A stretch of DNA of 64,000 bases from Burkholderiales bacterium PBB1 (GTDB lineage: Bacteria; Pseudomonadota; Gammaproteobacteria; Burkholderiales; Burkholderiaceae_C), in NCBI GenBank assembly GCA_002255905.1, contig NKIN01000001.1:620001-684000 (forward strand), given 5' to 3'. Below, piece after piece: positions 28,868 to 38,826 of this stretch. Position numbers and translations under genes: made by a program. Position 1 is the stretch's first letter, and each line of letters starts with the position of its first letter. The notes beneath the pieces were generated by a model. It worked only from the letters and a program-made list of their open reading frames with translations. It made no database searches and was not told where the DNA came from.

Positions 28868-31416
28868 GAGATCACAGCCGCGTTGGGTGAGGGGAGCGCT
28901 TCGATTCGACCGGTCTCCACGGGCAGCGTAAACACGAAACAGCAACCCGAAACCGACCCTCCATTGTAAAGGTTCTCGGCCCGCATCCGGCCCCGGTGCG
29001 ACTCGATGATCGAGCGGCACAGGCTCAGACCGATGCCCAATCCTTCCGGTTTCGTGGAGAAAAACGCCTCGTACAGCCGCGCCAGCACTTCCGGCTTGAT
29101 CCCCGGGCCCATGTCGGTCACGCGGAATTCGATGACATCGCCTTCTTCGGCCGTGCGCCTCGGAACCACCCGCAATTCGATGTTGCGTCGCGCTGGCGGC
29201 AGCTTCGCCAGGTCGATCGCCTCGGCCGCGTTCTTCAGCAGATTGAGCACCACCTGCTCGATCAGGATCGGGTCGACCATCAAGGTTGGCAAGCGCTGAG
29301 CCACGTAGGTGTGGATGGACACCCGCCGCCGCCGCAGCTCGATGCTGGCCAGATCAACCGCATCGTCGACGATGGTTTGCGCGCTCGCCGCCTGGCGTTG
29401 CGGCTCGCTGCGCTTCACGAAGGCACGGATGCGGTGGATGATCTGTCCGGCGCGTTGCGCTTGCCGGGATGTCTTTTCCAGGGCGGCGATCAGGTCGTCT
29501 TTTTCGATCGCATTGTTCTTGACCCGGTACACCATGCCGTTGCAGTAGTTCGCAATCGCCGTCAGTGGCTGGTTCAGTTCATGCGCCACCGACGACGCCA
29601 TCTCGCCCATCGTCACCAGGCGGCTCGTCATCTGCGCCTTCTCGGATTGGCTGGCCGCCTGGCTTTCAGCGCGGCGCCGCGCCGTCACGTCGGTGGCAAT
29701 CAACATCTGAGCCAGGCGGCCGTCGGTCCATTGCAGGTAGCGCACCCGCACATCGAACCATTTGTTCAGCGGCTCGATCAGCACCTCGCGCGGATCGGCG
29801 TTGATTTCCGTCAGCTCCTGCGTGGGCAAGCCTCCCATGCTTTCCACCGATTCATCGGATTCACTGCCGGGGATGACATCGACATCGTCGCCTGCTAGCA
29901 GCGCATGGCCCAGCGCATCGCTGCCGAACCACAGCCGGTAGGAGCGATTGGCAAACAGCAGCTCGCCCTGCTGCACCGAGAGCACCGACACGGCCGCGTC
30001 GAGCCCCTCGAGCACGGTGGTGAATCGCTCGTGCGAGGCAGCCAGCTGGTCGCGTACCCGCTTGGCGTCGGTGATGTTGGTCATCGAGGTCATCCAGCCG
30101 GTCTGCTGGCCCTTCGGATCGACCAGCGGCGAGACGTACATCCGGGCGTCGAAGAGCTCCCCGTTCTTGTGCATGGCCTTGATCTCGATGCCGCCGGCCG
30201 GGCTGCGGCCTTCGAGCTCCTGCTGCAGCAGCCGTTGGCTCTCGTCCTGACGGTCCGGTGGCCAATAGGGGAACGGCGGGGTTCGACCGATCAGTTCCTG
30301 CTCGCTGAATCCGGTCATCTCGCAGAAGGCAGGATTCACGTAGGTGATACGACCTTCCATGTCCATCGCTCGCATGCCGGTGAGCATCGAGTTTTCCATC
30401 GCGCGGCGAAAGTTGGCCTCGGACACCAGCGCCGCCTGCATCTGCGAGCGCCGACGCATGTGGCGCCAGGTGATCAGCAGCGTCCAGACCGTCAGCACGC
30501 TCAGGGCCACCACCATCCAGAACAGTGTGTTGCTGACCAGACCGCCGGAGGTGCGGTAACCCTGTCCGCGCAGCATCAGCGAATTGCCCGAAGGCAGTAC
30601 AGGCACGTCATGAGAGATGCTGGCCGCGCGCAGGTCCTGACCCGGCATCAGCATCACCGTGCTGGCAAGCAGGCGCCCTGCCGGATCGATCAGGCTGATC
30701 ACGTGCCGGGCGCTGACATCAGCGGGGACCAGCATACGGATCAGGTTGTCGACCGGGTACTCGGCCACCAGCATGCCGAGGAAGACATTGCGCACCATCA
30801 GAGGCAGGTGCACCTGCACGGCCTTGGTCTGCGCGTTGTCGGTGAATGCAGCGGAATACACGGTGTCGCGTGATTTGCGAGCGGCGCGGAAAGCGTTTTC
30901 CGGTGCGCTGTCGGTGCCTTCGCGGGGCAAGGAGTTGCCCAGCTGCTCGGCGACCACGGCCGGGTCGTTGTCGATCCTGTAGCCGCGTGCGGCTTGCATC
31001 GCCACGACCCCCCGCTCAGGGTCCAGCCAGTAGATGCGGCTGATCTCGGAGTGCTCCCGGATCAGGTCGGCCGCGTTGCGCAGGAACAGGTTGCGGTCGG
31101 GGCGGTGCACCACCAGCTCCTGAGCGATGCGGCCGAGCAGCTCCTCGTTCTCGATCAGTCGCAAGCGTATGTGCTGTTGCGCCACCTCGGTGTCGCGTCG
31201 CACCGAATCACCCGCGCGCTGCGACGCCTCGTTGCGCAGGTACCAGAAAGCCGAAATGATGGCTGCCAGGAACAGCAGCACCGAGGCCAATGGTGCCAGC
31301 GTGGCGTAGCGATCCTGGCGCGCCGGGGACTGCTTGCGCCACCAGCGACTGAATCCACGGCGCTCAAATTGCGGCGCACTTCGCAATCGTTTGCGGAGGT
31401 TCAGGGTAAGTCGCAT
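28864..31416 (-). CDS. Membrane PAS sensor histidine kinase, FixL/DctB-like
   Basis: This 850-residue kinase has its first membrane helix at about residues 43-63 (LAPLASVLLFLAAIISAFWYL). A periplasmic double-Cache-like domain of roughly 240 residues and a second helix (TLFWMVVALSVLTVWTLLI) follow. Then come two PAS domains (ENSMLTGMRAMDMEGRITYV is the first) and a HisKA domain with the phospho-acceptor in SSVAHELNQPLTAIANYC. The HATPase_c domain has NLLKNAAEAI, VTDMGPGI and GLGIGLSLCRSI. The ELNQPL signature is typical of FixL/DctB kinases. I start it at the ATG at 31416. The open frame beyond it overlaps the aceE leader. Confidence 0.88.
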   Translation of the reverse strand: MRLTLNLRKRLRSAPQFERRGFSRWWRKQSPARQDRYATLAPLASVLLFLAAIISAFWYLRNEASQRAGDSVRRDTEVAQQHIRLRLIENEELLGRIAQELVVHRPDRNLFLRNAADLIREHSEISRIYWLDPERGVVAMQAARGYRIDNDPAVVAEQLGNSLPREGTDSAPENAFRAARKSRDTVYSAAFTDNAQTKAVQVHLPLMVRNVFLGMLVAEYPVDNLIRMLVPADVSARHVISLIDPAGRLLASTVMLMPGQDLRAASISHDVPVLPSGNSLMLRGQGYRTSGGLVSNTLFWMVVALSVLTVWTLLITWRHMRRRSQMQAALVSEANFRRAMENSMLTGMRAMDMEGRITYVNPAFCEMTGFSEQELIGRTPPFPYWPPDRQDESQRLLQQELEGRSPAGGIEIKAMHKNGELFDARMYVSPLVDPKGQQTGWMTSMTNITDAKRVRDQLAASHERFTTVLEGLDAAVSVLSVQQGELLFANRSYRLWFGSDALGHALLAGDDVDVIPGSESDESVESMGGLPTQELTEINADPREVLIEPLNKWFDVRVRYLQWTDGRLAQMLIATDVTARRRAESQAASQSEKAQMTSRLVTMGEMASSVAHELNQPLTAIANYCNGMVYRVKNNAIEKDDLIAALEKTSRQAQRAGQIIHRIRAFVKRSEPQRQAASAQTIVDDAVDLASIELRRRRVSIHTYVAQRLPTLMVDPILIEQVVLNLLKNAAEAIDLAKLPPARRNIELRVVPRRTAEEGDVIEFRVTDMGPGIKPEVLARLYEAFFSTKPEGLGIGLSLCRSIIESHRGRMRAENLYNGGSVSGCCFVFTLPVETGRIEALPSPNAAVIS

Positions 31417-31588
31417 GGGGGCAATTATCGATCCCGCCTGCGTCGTCGCGCATGCATGCTTGGTCCAAAATACGGGCCCGTCAGAACTCGTGGCTCCTGA
31501 GAATCTCAAGCTGGATGCTGCCCGATTCCGAATCATGCAGATGCGAGAATGCATCTCGATAACAACAGCTCGTTCGTCCGGAGACACC
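31417..31588. other. Divergent promoter region between the kinase and aceE
   Basis: These 172 bases must hold the promoters of both the minus-strand kinase-regulator pair and the plus-strand pyruvate dehydrogenase operon. GGAGACACC precedes the aceE ATG as its ribosome-binding site. I see no strong consensus -35/-10 pair and no hairpin. A binding site for the adjacent FixJ-like regulator or a PdhR-type repressor would be expected here but is not obvious by eye. Confidence 0.35.
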
Positions 31589-34306
31589 ATGTCCGCAATG
31601 CCCGATCACCCTGCTGGCGATGCCAGCGCCCCTGCCAACGACGTCGATTCACAGGAAACCCGCGAGTGGTTGGATGCGTTGTCGGCCGTCATCGAGGGCG
31701 AAGGCCCGGAGCGTGCGCACTTCCTGCTGGAGCAGTTGCTGGAACACGCGCGGCAAAACAGCATCGACATGCCGTTTTCGGCCACCACTGGCTATGTCAA
31801 CTCGATCGAGCCTGAGGAGGAAGCGCGAAATCCAGGCAATCTCGAGCTGGAAGGCCGCCTTCGTGCCTACATGCGCTGGAACGCGATGGCCATGGTGGTC
31901 AAGGCCAACCGCCTGCACCCCGCTGACGGCGGTGACCTCGGTGGCCACATCAGCAGCTTTGCCTCACTGGCGCACATGTTTGCCGCGGGCTTCAACCACT
32001 TCTGGCATGCCGACAGCGAAGGCCATGGCGGCGATTGCCTGTACATCCAGGGTCACAGCTCGCCCGGCATCTATGCCCGTGCGTTCATGGAAGGGCGGCT
32101 GACCGAAGAGCAGTTGTTGAACTTCCGCCAGGAAGGCGCTGGCAAGGGCTTAAGCAGCTACCCGCACCCGAAGCTGATGCCCGAGTTCTGGCAGTTCCCC
32201 ACGGTCTCGATGGGCCTGGGGCCGCTCATGGCGATCTACCAGGCGCGTTTCCTCAAATACCTGCACGCCCGCGGCATTGCCGACACCGCCAATCGCAAGG
32301 TCTGGGTGTTCTGCGGCGACGGCGAGATGGACGAGCCCGAGAGCCTGGGTGCCATCAGCCTGGCCGCGCGCGAGAAGCTCGACAACCTGATCTTCGTCGT
32401 CAACTGCAACCTGCAGCGCCTGGACGGCCCGGTGCGTGGCAACGGCAAGATCATCCAGGAGCTGGAAGGCGAGTTCCGCGGTTCGGGCTGGAACGTCATC
32501 AAGCTGATCTGGGGCAAGGAGTGGGACGGCCTGCTGGCCAAGGACAAGGACGGCGCCCTTCGCAAGATCATGATGGACACGCTGGACGGCGACTACCAGG
32601 CCTTCAAGGCCAATGACGGTGCCTTCGTGCGCAAGCACTTCTTCGGACGTGACCCGCGCACGTTGGAGATGGTGGCGAAGATGTCCGACACCGAAATCTG
32701 GAACCTGCGCCGCGGCGGCCATGACGCGGGCAAGGTCTACGCGGCCTTCCATGCGGCGAACTCGCACAAGGGGCAACCCACCGTCCTGTTGGTCAAGACG
32801 GTCAAGGGCTGGGGCATGGGTGAGTCGGGTGAAGGCAAGAACACCGCGCACCAGACCAAGAAGCTCACCGACGACGACATCCGGCGCTTCCGTGATCGCT
32901 TCAACATCCCCATCTCCGACGCCGATCTGCCCAACATCCCGTTCTACAAGCCGGCCGATGACACGCCGGAGATGAAGTACCTGCACGAGCGCCGCCAGGC
33001 TCTGGGGGGTTACCTGCCCAAGCGCCGTGCGAAAGCCGACGAGCAGTTCACCGTGCCGCCGCTGGAGACCTTCAAGGCCGTGCTCGAGCCCACCGCCGAG
33101 GGCCGCGAGATCAGCACGACGCAGGCCTACGTGCGCTTCCTGAACACGCTGCTGCGTGACGCGGCGCTCGGCCCGCGCGTGGTGCCGATCCTGGTCGACG
33201 AGGCACGCACCTTCGGCATGGAAGGCCTGTTCCGCCAGATCGGTATCTACAACCCTGCAGGGCAGAACTACACCCCGGTCGACAAGGACCAGGTGATGTA
33301 CTACCGCGAGGCCCAGAACGGCCAGATCCTGCAAGAGGGCATCAACGAGGCCGGCGGCATGGGCAGCTGGATCGCCGCAGCCACGAGCTACTCGACGAAC
33401 AACCGGATCATGATCCCGTTCTACGTCTACTACTCGATGTTCGGCTTCCAGCGCATCGGTGACATGGCCTGGGCGGCGGGCGACATGCAGGCGCGTGGAT
33501 TCCTGCTCGGCGGCACCAGCGGCCGCACCACGCTGAACGGCGAAGGCCTGCAGCACGAAGACGGCCACAGCCACATCCTGGCGGGCACCATCCCCAACTG
33601 CATCAGCTACGACCCCACCTTCGCCCACGAGGTCGGCGTGATCCTGCACCACGGTCTGAAGCGCATGGTGGAGCGGCAGGAAAACGTCTACTACTACATC
33701 ACCTTGCTCAACGAAAACTACCCGATGCCGGGGCTGAAGCCGGGCACCGAGGAGCAGATCATCAAGGGCATGTATTTGCTGCAGGAGGGCGCCGCCAAGA
33801 AGAAACTGCGCGTCAACCTGCTGGGCAGCGGCACGATCCTGCGCGAGAGCATCGAAGCGAAGAAGCTGCTCGAGGCCGACTGGGGTGTGGCGGCCAACGT
33901 CTGGAGCTGCCCGAGCTTCAACGAGCTGACCCGCGAAGGCCAGGACGTCGAGCGCTGGAACCTGCTGCACCCGACGGCCGAAGCCAAGGTGCCGTATGTC
34001 ACGCAGCAGCTGGGCGCATACGCCGGCCCGGTGGTGGCCAGCACCGACTACATGAAGAACTACGCCGAACAGATCCGCGCCTTCATGCCCAAGGGCCGGA
34101 CCTACAAGGTGCTGGGTACCGACGGTTTCGGGCGCAGCGATTTCCGCAGCAAGTTGCGCGAGCACTTCGAGGTGAACCGCCACTACATCGTGGTGGCCGC
34201 GCTCAAGACGCTGAGCGATGAAGGCTCTGTGCCCGCCGCCAAGGTGGCCGAGGCCATCGCGAAGTACGGCATCGATGCCGACAAGATCAATCCCCTGTAC
34301 GCATAA
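31589..34306 (+). CDS. aceE: Pyruvate dehydrogenase E1 component
   Basis: This 905-residue homodimeric-type E1 decarboxylates pyruvate with thiamine diphosphate and acetylates the lipoyl arms of E2. The thiamine-binding motif begins at GDGEMDEPESLG (about residue 244) and continues to NCNLQRLDGPVRGN. Substrate-proximal DGGDLGGHISSFAS and the C-terminal LGTDGFGRSDFR are typical of AceE. The start ATG at 31589 has CCGGAGACACC in front. The upstream open frame overlaps the divergent promoter. It is first in the aceE-aceF-lpdA operon, with 18 bases to aceF. Confidence 0.96.
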   Translation: MSAMPDHPAGDASAPANDVDSQETREWLDALSAVIEGEGPERAHFLLEQLLEHARQNSIDMPFSATTGYVNSIEPEEEARNPGNLELEGRLRAYMRWNAMAMVVKANRLHPADGGDLGGHISSFASLAHMFAAGFNHFWHADSEGHGGDCLYIQGHSSPGIYARAFMEGRLTEEQLLNFRQEGAGKGLSSYPHPKLMPEFWQFPTVSMGLGPLMAIYQARFLKYLHARGIADTANRKVWVFCGDGEMDEPESLGAISLAAREKLDNLIFVVNCNLQRLDGPVRGNGKIIQELEGEFRGSGWNVIKLIWGKEWDGLLAKDKDGALRKIMMDTLDGDYQAFKANDGAFVRKHFFGRDPRTLEMVAKMSDTEIWNLRRGGHDAGKVYAAFHAANSHKGQPTVLLVKTVKGWGMGESGEGKNTAHQTKKLTDDDIRRFRDRFNIPISDADLPNIPFYKPADDTPEMKYLHERRQALGGYLPKRRAKADEQFTVPPLETFKAVLEPTAEGREISTTQAYVRFLNTLLRDAALGPRVVPILVDEARTFGMEGLFRQIGIYNPAGQNYTPVDKDQVMYYREAQNGQILQEGINEAGGMGSWIAAATSYSTNNRIMIPFYVYYSMFGFQRIGDMAWAAGDMQARGFLLGGTSGRTTLNGEGLQHEDGHSHILAGTIPNCISYDPTFAHEVGVILHHGLKRMVERQENVYYYITLLNENYPMPGLKPGTEEQIIKGMYLLQEGAAKKKLRVNLLGSGTILRESIEAKKLLEADWGVAANVWSCPSFNELTREGQDVERWNLLHPTAEAKVPYVTQQLGAYAGPVVASTDYMKNYAEQIRAFMPKGRTYKVLGTDGFGRSDFRSKLREHFEVNRHYIVVAALKTLSDEGSVPAAKVAEAIAKYGIDADKINPLYA

Positions 34307-34324
34307 GAAAAACGGAGACAAGAC

Positions 34325-36001
34325 ATGGCCACGGTAGAAGTCAAGGTGCCGGACATCGGCGACTTCAAGGATGTCGAGATCATTGAATTGCTGGTCAAGC
34401 CAGGCGACACGGTCGCTGTCGACCAGTCCCTGCTGACGGTGGAATCCGACAAGGCGTCGATGGAGATCCCGTCGTCTCATGCCGGCGTGGTGAAGGAAAT
34501 GAAGGTCAAGCTCGGCGACAAGGTCAGCCAGGGCGTGCTGGTTTTGCTGCTGGAGTCCACGGGCGCTGCCGCGCCTGCTGCGGCGGCTGCCCCCGCAGCG
34601 GCCGCGCCCGCCCCCGCCCCGGTGGCTGCGCCCGCTGCAGCGCCTGCTGTGGCAGCTGCGGCCGCAGGCCCGGTCGAAGTTCGTGTGCCCGACATCGGCG
34701 ACTTCAAGGAAGTGGCTGTCATCGAAGTGTTCGTCAAGCCGGGCGACAGCGTGAAGGTCGAGCAGAGCCTGATCACGGTGGAAAGCGACAAGGCCTCGAT
34801 GGAGATCCCGTCCTCGCATGCCGGTGTGGTCAGCGAGTTGAAGGTCAAGGTCGGCGACAAGGTGAAGGAGGGCACGTTGATCGCCCTCCTGCAGGGTGCC
34901 GCGGGCGCGCCTGCCGCTTCGGCGCCAGCGTCTGCATCTGCACCGGCACCGGCACCGGCTCCTGCAGCCGCTGCCGTATCGCCCGCGGCGGCGCCCGCCG
35001 CCGTCGCAGCAGTGGCTGCCTCGGCACCCGCGGCTGCCATGCCGGCGCACGACCCGACAGCGCCCAAGGGTGCGTTGCCGCACGCCTCGCCGTCGGTGCG
35101 CCGATTCGCGCGCGAACTCGGTGTGCCGTTGCACGAGGTGGTCGGCACGGGGCCCAAAGGCCGCATCACGCAGGACGACGTGCAGGGCTTCGTCAAGGCC
35201 GTGATGGCCGGCAGCGTCGCCACGGCAGCACAGAAGAGCGCTGCTCCTGCGGGGGATGGCGGCGCCTTCCCGGGCCTGCTGGCCTGGCCGAAGGTCGACT
35301 TCGCCAAGTTCGGCCCGATCGAGCGCAAGGACCTGAGCCGCATCCAGAAGATCAGTGGTGCGAACCTGCACCGCAACTGGGTGCTGATTCCTCACGTCAC
35401 GAACCACGAAGAAGCCGACATCACCGACTTGGAGGCCTTCCGTGTGGCCACCAACAAGGAAAACGAGAAGTCGGGCGTCAAGGTGACGATGCTCGCTTTC
35501 ATGATCAAGGCGGCTGTGGCCGCGCTGAAGAAGTTCCCGCAGTTCAATGCCTCGCTGGACGGCGATCAGCTGGTGCTGAAGAACTACTTCCACATCGGTT
35601 TCGCTGCCGATACGCCAAACGGTCTGGTGGTGCCCGTGATCAAGGATGCCGACAAGAAGGGCATCTTCGAGATCAGCACCGAGATGAGCGAACTGGCCAA
35701 GAAGGCGCGCGACGGAAAGCTCGGCCCCGCCGACATGAGCGGTGGCTGTTTCAGCATCAGCAGCCTGGGGGGCATTGGTGGGCGTTACTTCACGCCGATC
35801 ATCAACGCTCCGGAAGTTTCGATCATGGGCGTCTGCAAGAGCAGCATCGAGCCGCGCTGGGACGGCAAGCAATTCGTGCCGCGCCTGATCCTGCCGCTCA
35901 GCCTGAGCTGGGATCACCGCGTGATCGACGGCGCTGCTGCCGCACGATTCAACCTGTATTTCGCATCGCTGCTGGCGGACTTCCGCCGCATCGTGCTCTG
36001 A
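34325..36001 (+). CDS. aceF: Pyruvate dehydrogenase E2, dihydrolipoyl acetyltransferase (two lipoyl domains)
   Basis: This 558-residue E2 has two N-terminal lipoyl domains with lipoyl lysines K43 and K156, each in [15 protein letters not shown]. Ala/Pro-rich flexible linkers separate the domains. A peripheral subunit-binding domain is at about residues 255-293 ([15 protein letters not shown]). The catalytic acetyltransferase core ends in [15 protein letters not shown] with the catalytic HxxxDG. It passes the acetyl group to CoA. The linkers are long and of very low complexity (Ala and Pro in GC-rich codons). The gene sits 18 bases after aceE and 16 before lpdA. Confidence 0.95.
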   Translation: MATVEVKVPDIGDFKDVEIIELLVKPGDTVAVDQSLLTVESDKASMEIPSSHAGVVKEMKVKLGDKVSQGVLVLLLESTGAAAPAAAAAPAAAAPAPAPVAAPAAAPAVAAAAAGPVEVRVPDIGDFKEVAVIEVFVKPGDSVKVEQSLITVESDKASMEIPSSHAGVVSELKVKVGDKVKEGTLIALLQGAAGAPAASAPASASAPAPAPAPAAAAVSPAAAPAAVAAVAASAPAAAMPAHDPTAPKGALPHASPSVRRFARELGVPLHEVVGTGPKGRITQDDVQGFVKAVMAGSVATAAQKSAAPAGDGGAFPGLLAWPKVDFAKFGPIERKDLSRIQKISGANLHRNWVLIPHVTNHEEADITDLEAFRVATNKENEKSGVKVTMLAFMIKAAVAALKKFPQFNASLDGDQLVLKNYFHIGFAADTPNGLVVPVIKDADKKGIFEISTEMSELAKKARDGKLGPADMSGGCFSISSLGGIGGRYFTPIINAPEVSIMGVCKSSIEPRWDGKQFVPRLILPLSLSWDHRVIDGAAAARFNLYFASLLADFRRIVL

Positions 36002-36017
36002 CCCCAAGGAGCACGAC

Positions 36018-37796
36018 ATGGCAATCATCGAAGTGAAGGTCCCGGACATCGGCGACTTCAAGAGCGTGGCGATCATCGAGGTGCTGGTGAAGCCAGGCGA
36101 TGTGATCAAGGCCGAGCAGAGCCTGATCACGGTCGAGAGTGACAAGGCCTCGATGGAGATTCCCTCCTCGGCGGCAGGCGTCGTCAAGGAACTGAAGGTC
36201 AAGATCGGCGACAAGGTCGGCGAGGGTTCTGTGATCCTGTCGCTCGACGCGGCTGCTTCGTCAGCGCCTGCGCCGGCCCCCGCAGCGGCGGCTCCAGCGC
36301 CCGCTGCGCCAGCGCCTGCCGCCTCGGCGCCGGCACCCCAGGCATCAAGCTACGCCGGCGGTGCCGATGTCGAGTGCGATCTGCTCGTGCTGGGCGCCGG
36401 CCCCGGCGGTTATTCGGCAGCGTTTCGTGGTGCCGACCTCGGCCTCAAGACCGTGCTGGTGGAGCGTTTCCCCACGCTGGGTGGTGTCTGTCTGAACGTG
36501 GGCTGCATCCCGAGCAAGGCGCTGCTGCATGTGGCCTCGGTGATGGACGAGGTGACGCACTTTGCCGACCTGGGCATCACCTTCCAGAAGCCCGAAGTCG
36601 ACCTGGGCAAGCTGCTGGCGCACAAGAACAAGGTCGTCGGCAAGCTGACCGGCGGTCTGGCGGCCATGGCCAAGATGCGCAAGGTGACGGTGGTCAATGG
36701 GGTGGGCGAGTTCGCCGATCCGCATCACCTGAAGGTCACGGGTACCGACGGCAAGGCCCAGACGATCAAGTTCAAGAACGCCATCATCGCCGCCGGATCC
36801 GAGGCGGTGAAGTTGCCTTTCCTGCCCAAGGACGACCCACGCATCGTCACCAGCACCGGCGCACTCGAGTTGCGCCAGAAGCCCGAGCGCATGCTCGTGA
36901 TCGGCGGCGGCATCATCGGGCTTGAAATGGGCACGGTGTACAGCACGCTCGGCGCACGGCTGGATGTCGTGGAGATGCTCGACGGCCTGATGCAGGGTGC
37001 CGACCGCGACCTGGTGAAGGTCTGGCAGAAGATGAACGCGCATCGCTTCGACAAGCTGATGCTCAAGACCAAGACCGTGGGTGCTGAGGCCACCGCCGAT
37101 GGCATCAAGGTGCAGTTCGAGGGCCTGGACGGCACCAAGAGCGAGGGTGTCTACGACCTGGTGCTGCAGGCCGTGGGCCGCACGCCGAACGGCAGGAAGA
37201 TCGGTGCCGACAAGGCGGGTGTGGTCGTCAGCGACCGCGGATTCATCCCGGTCGACGTGCAGATGCGCACCAACGTGCCCCACATCTTTGCCATCGGTGA
37301 CATCGTCGGTCAGCCCATGCTCGCCCACAAGGCCGTGCATGAGGCGCATGTGGCCGCTGAAGTGGCTGCCGGCGACAGCAAGGCGCAGTTCGACGCCCGA
37401 GTGATCCCGAGCGTCGCTTACACCGACCCGGAAGTGGCCTGGGTCGGCTTGACGGAGGACGAGGCCAAGGCCAAGGGCATCCCGGTCAAGAAGGGTCTGT
37501 TCCCGTGGACGGCTTCAGGCCGCGCGATTGCCAATGGCCGCGACGAGGGCTACACCAAGCTGCTGTTCGATGACAGCCCCGAGGCCCACGGTCACGGCCG
37601 CATCCTGGGCGGTGGCATCGTCGGCACCCATGCGGGCGACATGATCGGCGAGGTGGCCCTGGCTATCGAGATGGGAGCCGACGCGGTGGACATCGGCAAG
37701 ACCATCCACCCGCACCCCACGCTGGGTGAAAGCATCGGCATGGCGGCCGAGGTGGCACACGGCAGTTGCACCGACCTGCCGCCGGCGCGGCGCTGA
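36018..37796 (+). CDS. lpdA: Dihydrolipoamide dehydrogenase with N-terminal lipoyl domain (E3)
   Basis: This 592-residue E3 carries its own N-terminal lipoyl domain with K43 in [15 protein letters not shown]. An Ala/Pro-rich linker (about 78-110) follows, then the flavoprotein disulfide reductase. This part has FAD-binding [13 protein letters not shown], the redox disulfide C158/C163 in [20 protein letters not shown]-binding [19 protein letters not shown] and the C-terminal catalytic segment [11 protein letters not shown]. It reoxidises dihydrolipoyl groups with NAD. Lipoyl-bearing E3 is known from several betaproteobacteria. The gene closes the operon, with a hairpin about 50 bases later. 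Confidence 0.95.
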   Translation: MAIIEVKVPDIGDFKSVAIIEVLVKPGDVIKAEQSLITVESDKASMEIPSSAAGVVKELKVKIGDKVGEGSVILSLDAAASSAPAPAPAAAAPAPAAPAPAASAPAPQASSYAGGADVECDLLVLGAGPGGYSAAFRGADLGLKTVLVERFPTLGGVCLNVGCIPSKALLHVASVMDEVTHFADLGITFQKPEVDLGKLLAHKNKVVGKLTGGLAAMAKMRKVTVVNGVGEFADPHHLKVTGTDGKAQTIKFKNAIIAAGSEAVKLPFLPKDDPRIVTSTGALELRQKPERMLVIGGGIIGLEMGTVYSTLGARLDVVEMLDGLMQGADRDLVKVWQKMNAHRFDKLMLKTKTVGAEATADGIKVQFEGLDGTKSEGVYDLVLQAVGRTPNGRKIGADKAGVVVSDRGFIPVDVQMRTNVPHIFAIGDIVGQPMLAHKAVHEAHVAAEVAAGDSKAQFDARVIPSVAYTDPEVAWVGLTEDEAKAKGIPVKKGLFPWTASGRAIANGRDEGYTKLLFDDSPEAHGHGRILGGGIVGTHAGDMIGEVALAIEMGADAVDIGKTIHPHPTLGESIGMAAEVAHGSCTDLPPARR

Positions 37797-37843
37797 CAAT
37801 CTCTCGCATGAATCGCATGACTGCGCTCAAGATGAAGGGGTAG

Positions 37844-37867
37844 AAAAGCGCTCGTCTCGGCGCTTTT
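37844..37867 (+). terminator. Terminator-like hairpin after lpdA
   Basis: AAAAGCGC (37844-37851) and GCGCTTTT (37860-37867) form an 8-bp stem around an 8-base loop, ending in four T. It lies 48 bases after the lpdA stop and before the ThiF gene, so it probably ends the pyruvate dehydrogenase transcript. The stem is short, so read-through is possible. The remaining bases to 37950 should carry the ThiF-cluster promoter, which I cannot define. Confidence 0.6.
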
Positions 37868-37950
37868 GCGTGCTACAAAGACCGTCACACTGAATAAAGT
37901 CGAGCGCCAGCATCGTGGCGTCGGCGTACTTTTTTCGCGAGCGGCTTTGA

Positions 37951-38826
37951 ATGAGCGTCGTTTTTTCATACGAAGAAGCTTTTTCGCGCAACATTGGTTG
38001 GGTGACAGCCCGCGAGCAACTTGCACTCAAATCCAAGCGGGTGGCCATCGCAGGTCTGGGAGGGGTTGGCGGCAGCCATTTGCTGACTTTGGCCCGGCTT
38101 GGCGTAGGTGCCTTCAACATCGCCGATTTCGACGCCTTCGATGTGCCTAACATTAACCGCCAAGCGGGTGCGGTGATGTCCACCTTGGGTGCCCCTAAGG
38201 TTGAGGTGCTGGCCGCAATGGCGCGCGACATCAACCCTGATGTCGATATCCAAGTGTTTCCTCAAGGGGTCGACCGCTCGAACTTGGTTCAGTTTTTGTC
38301 CGGTGTCGATGTGTATGTCGACGGGCTGGACTTCTTCGCCTTCGCGGCAAGGCGACTCACCTTCGCCTCCTGCTCGGATATGGGGGTACCCGCCATCACC
38401 GCCGCCCCGTTGGGCATGGGAACGGCGGTGCTGAATTTTTTGCCCGGGCAGATGAGCTTCGAGGAATACTTCCTCTGGGGTGATCTGCCCGACGACGAAA
38501 AAGCGTTGCGCTTTCTGGTCGGCCTGGCTCCCGCGGGATTGCACCGGGCCTATCTTGTCGATCCGTCCACCGTGGATTTGGTCGAGCGCCGCGGACCATC
38601 CACCATCATGGGTTGTCAGCTCTGCTCGGGTGTCGCGGCAACCGAAGCCTTAAAGATCATGCTTGCGCGCGGCAAGGTACGAGGTGCACCGCATGGCTAT
38701 CAATTCGATGCCTATCGCAATAGGTTCGTGCGCACCTGGCGTCCTGGTGGAAACAAGCACCCGTTGCAACAACTTGCGCTGAAGATAGGGATGCGCCAGC
38801 TCCAAAAAATGAGGTCTGCTCGATGA
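37951..38826 (+). CDS. ThiF/MoeB/E1-like adenylyltransferase
   Basis: The 291-residue protein has the Rossmann ATP-binding motif of E1-like enzymes (VAIAGLGGVGGSHLLTLARLG, with GLGGVGG at 35-41). The ADFDAFDVPNINRQAG segment follows, with the conserved Asp and Asn-Arg-Gln, then KVEVLAAMARDINPDV. The C-terminal half has one CxxC (GCQLCSG) where MoeB/ThiF have two zinc CxxC pairs. Such enzymes adenylate the C-terminal carboxylate of a small ubiquitin-like protein or peptide; no such partner is encoded nearby. The stop overlaps the nitroreductase ATG (ATGA). The same two activities are found joined in Mycobacterium Rv1355c-type proteins. Confidence 0.75.
   Translation: MSVVFSYEEAFSRNIGWVTAREQLALKSKRVAIAGLGGVGGSHLLTLARLGVGAFNIADFDAFDVPNINRQAGAVMSTLGAPKVEVLAAMARDINPDVDIQVFPQGVDRSNLVQFLSGVDVYVDGLDFFAFAARRLTFASCSDMGVPAITAAPLGMGTAVLNFLPGQMSFEEYFLWGDLPDDEKALRFLVGLAPAGLHRAYLVDPSTVDLVERRGPSTIMGCQLCSGVAATEALKIMLARGKVRGAPHGYQFDAYRNRFVRTWRPGGNKHPLQQLALKIGMRQLQKMRSAR

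Noticed and set aside
32150-36214. A 1354-codon open frame antisense to aceE, aceF and lpdA
   Set aside because: It mirrors three unmistakable genes. Its product is rich in His, Arg, Gly and Leu with no domain. Such frames arise from GC-rich codon bias.
37830-37860. GG-N10-GC pattern upstream of the ThiF gene as a sigma-54 promoter
   Set aside because: Only the invariant dinucleotides match. The flanking TGGCAC and TTGC are absent, and it overlaps the lpdA terminator hairpin.
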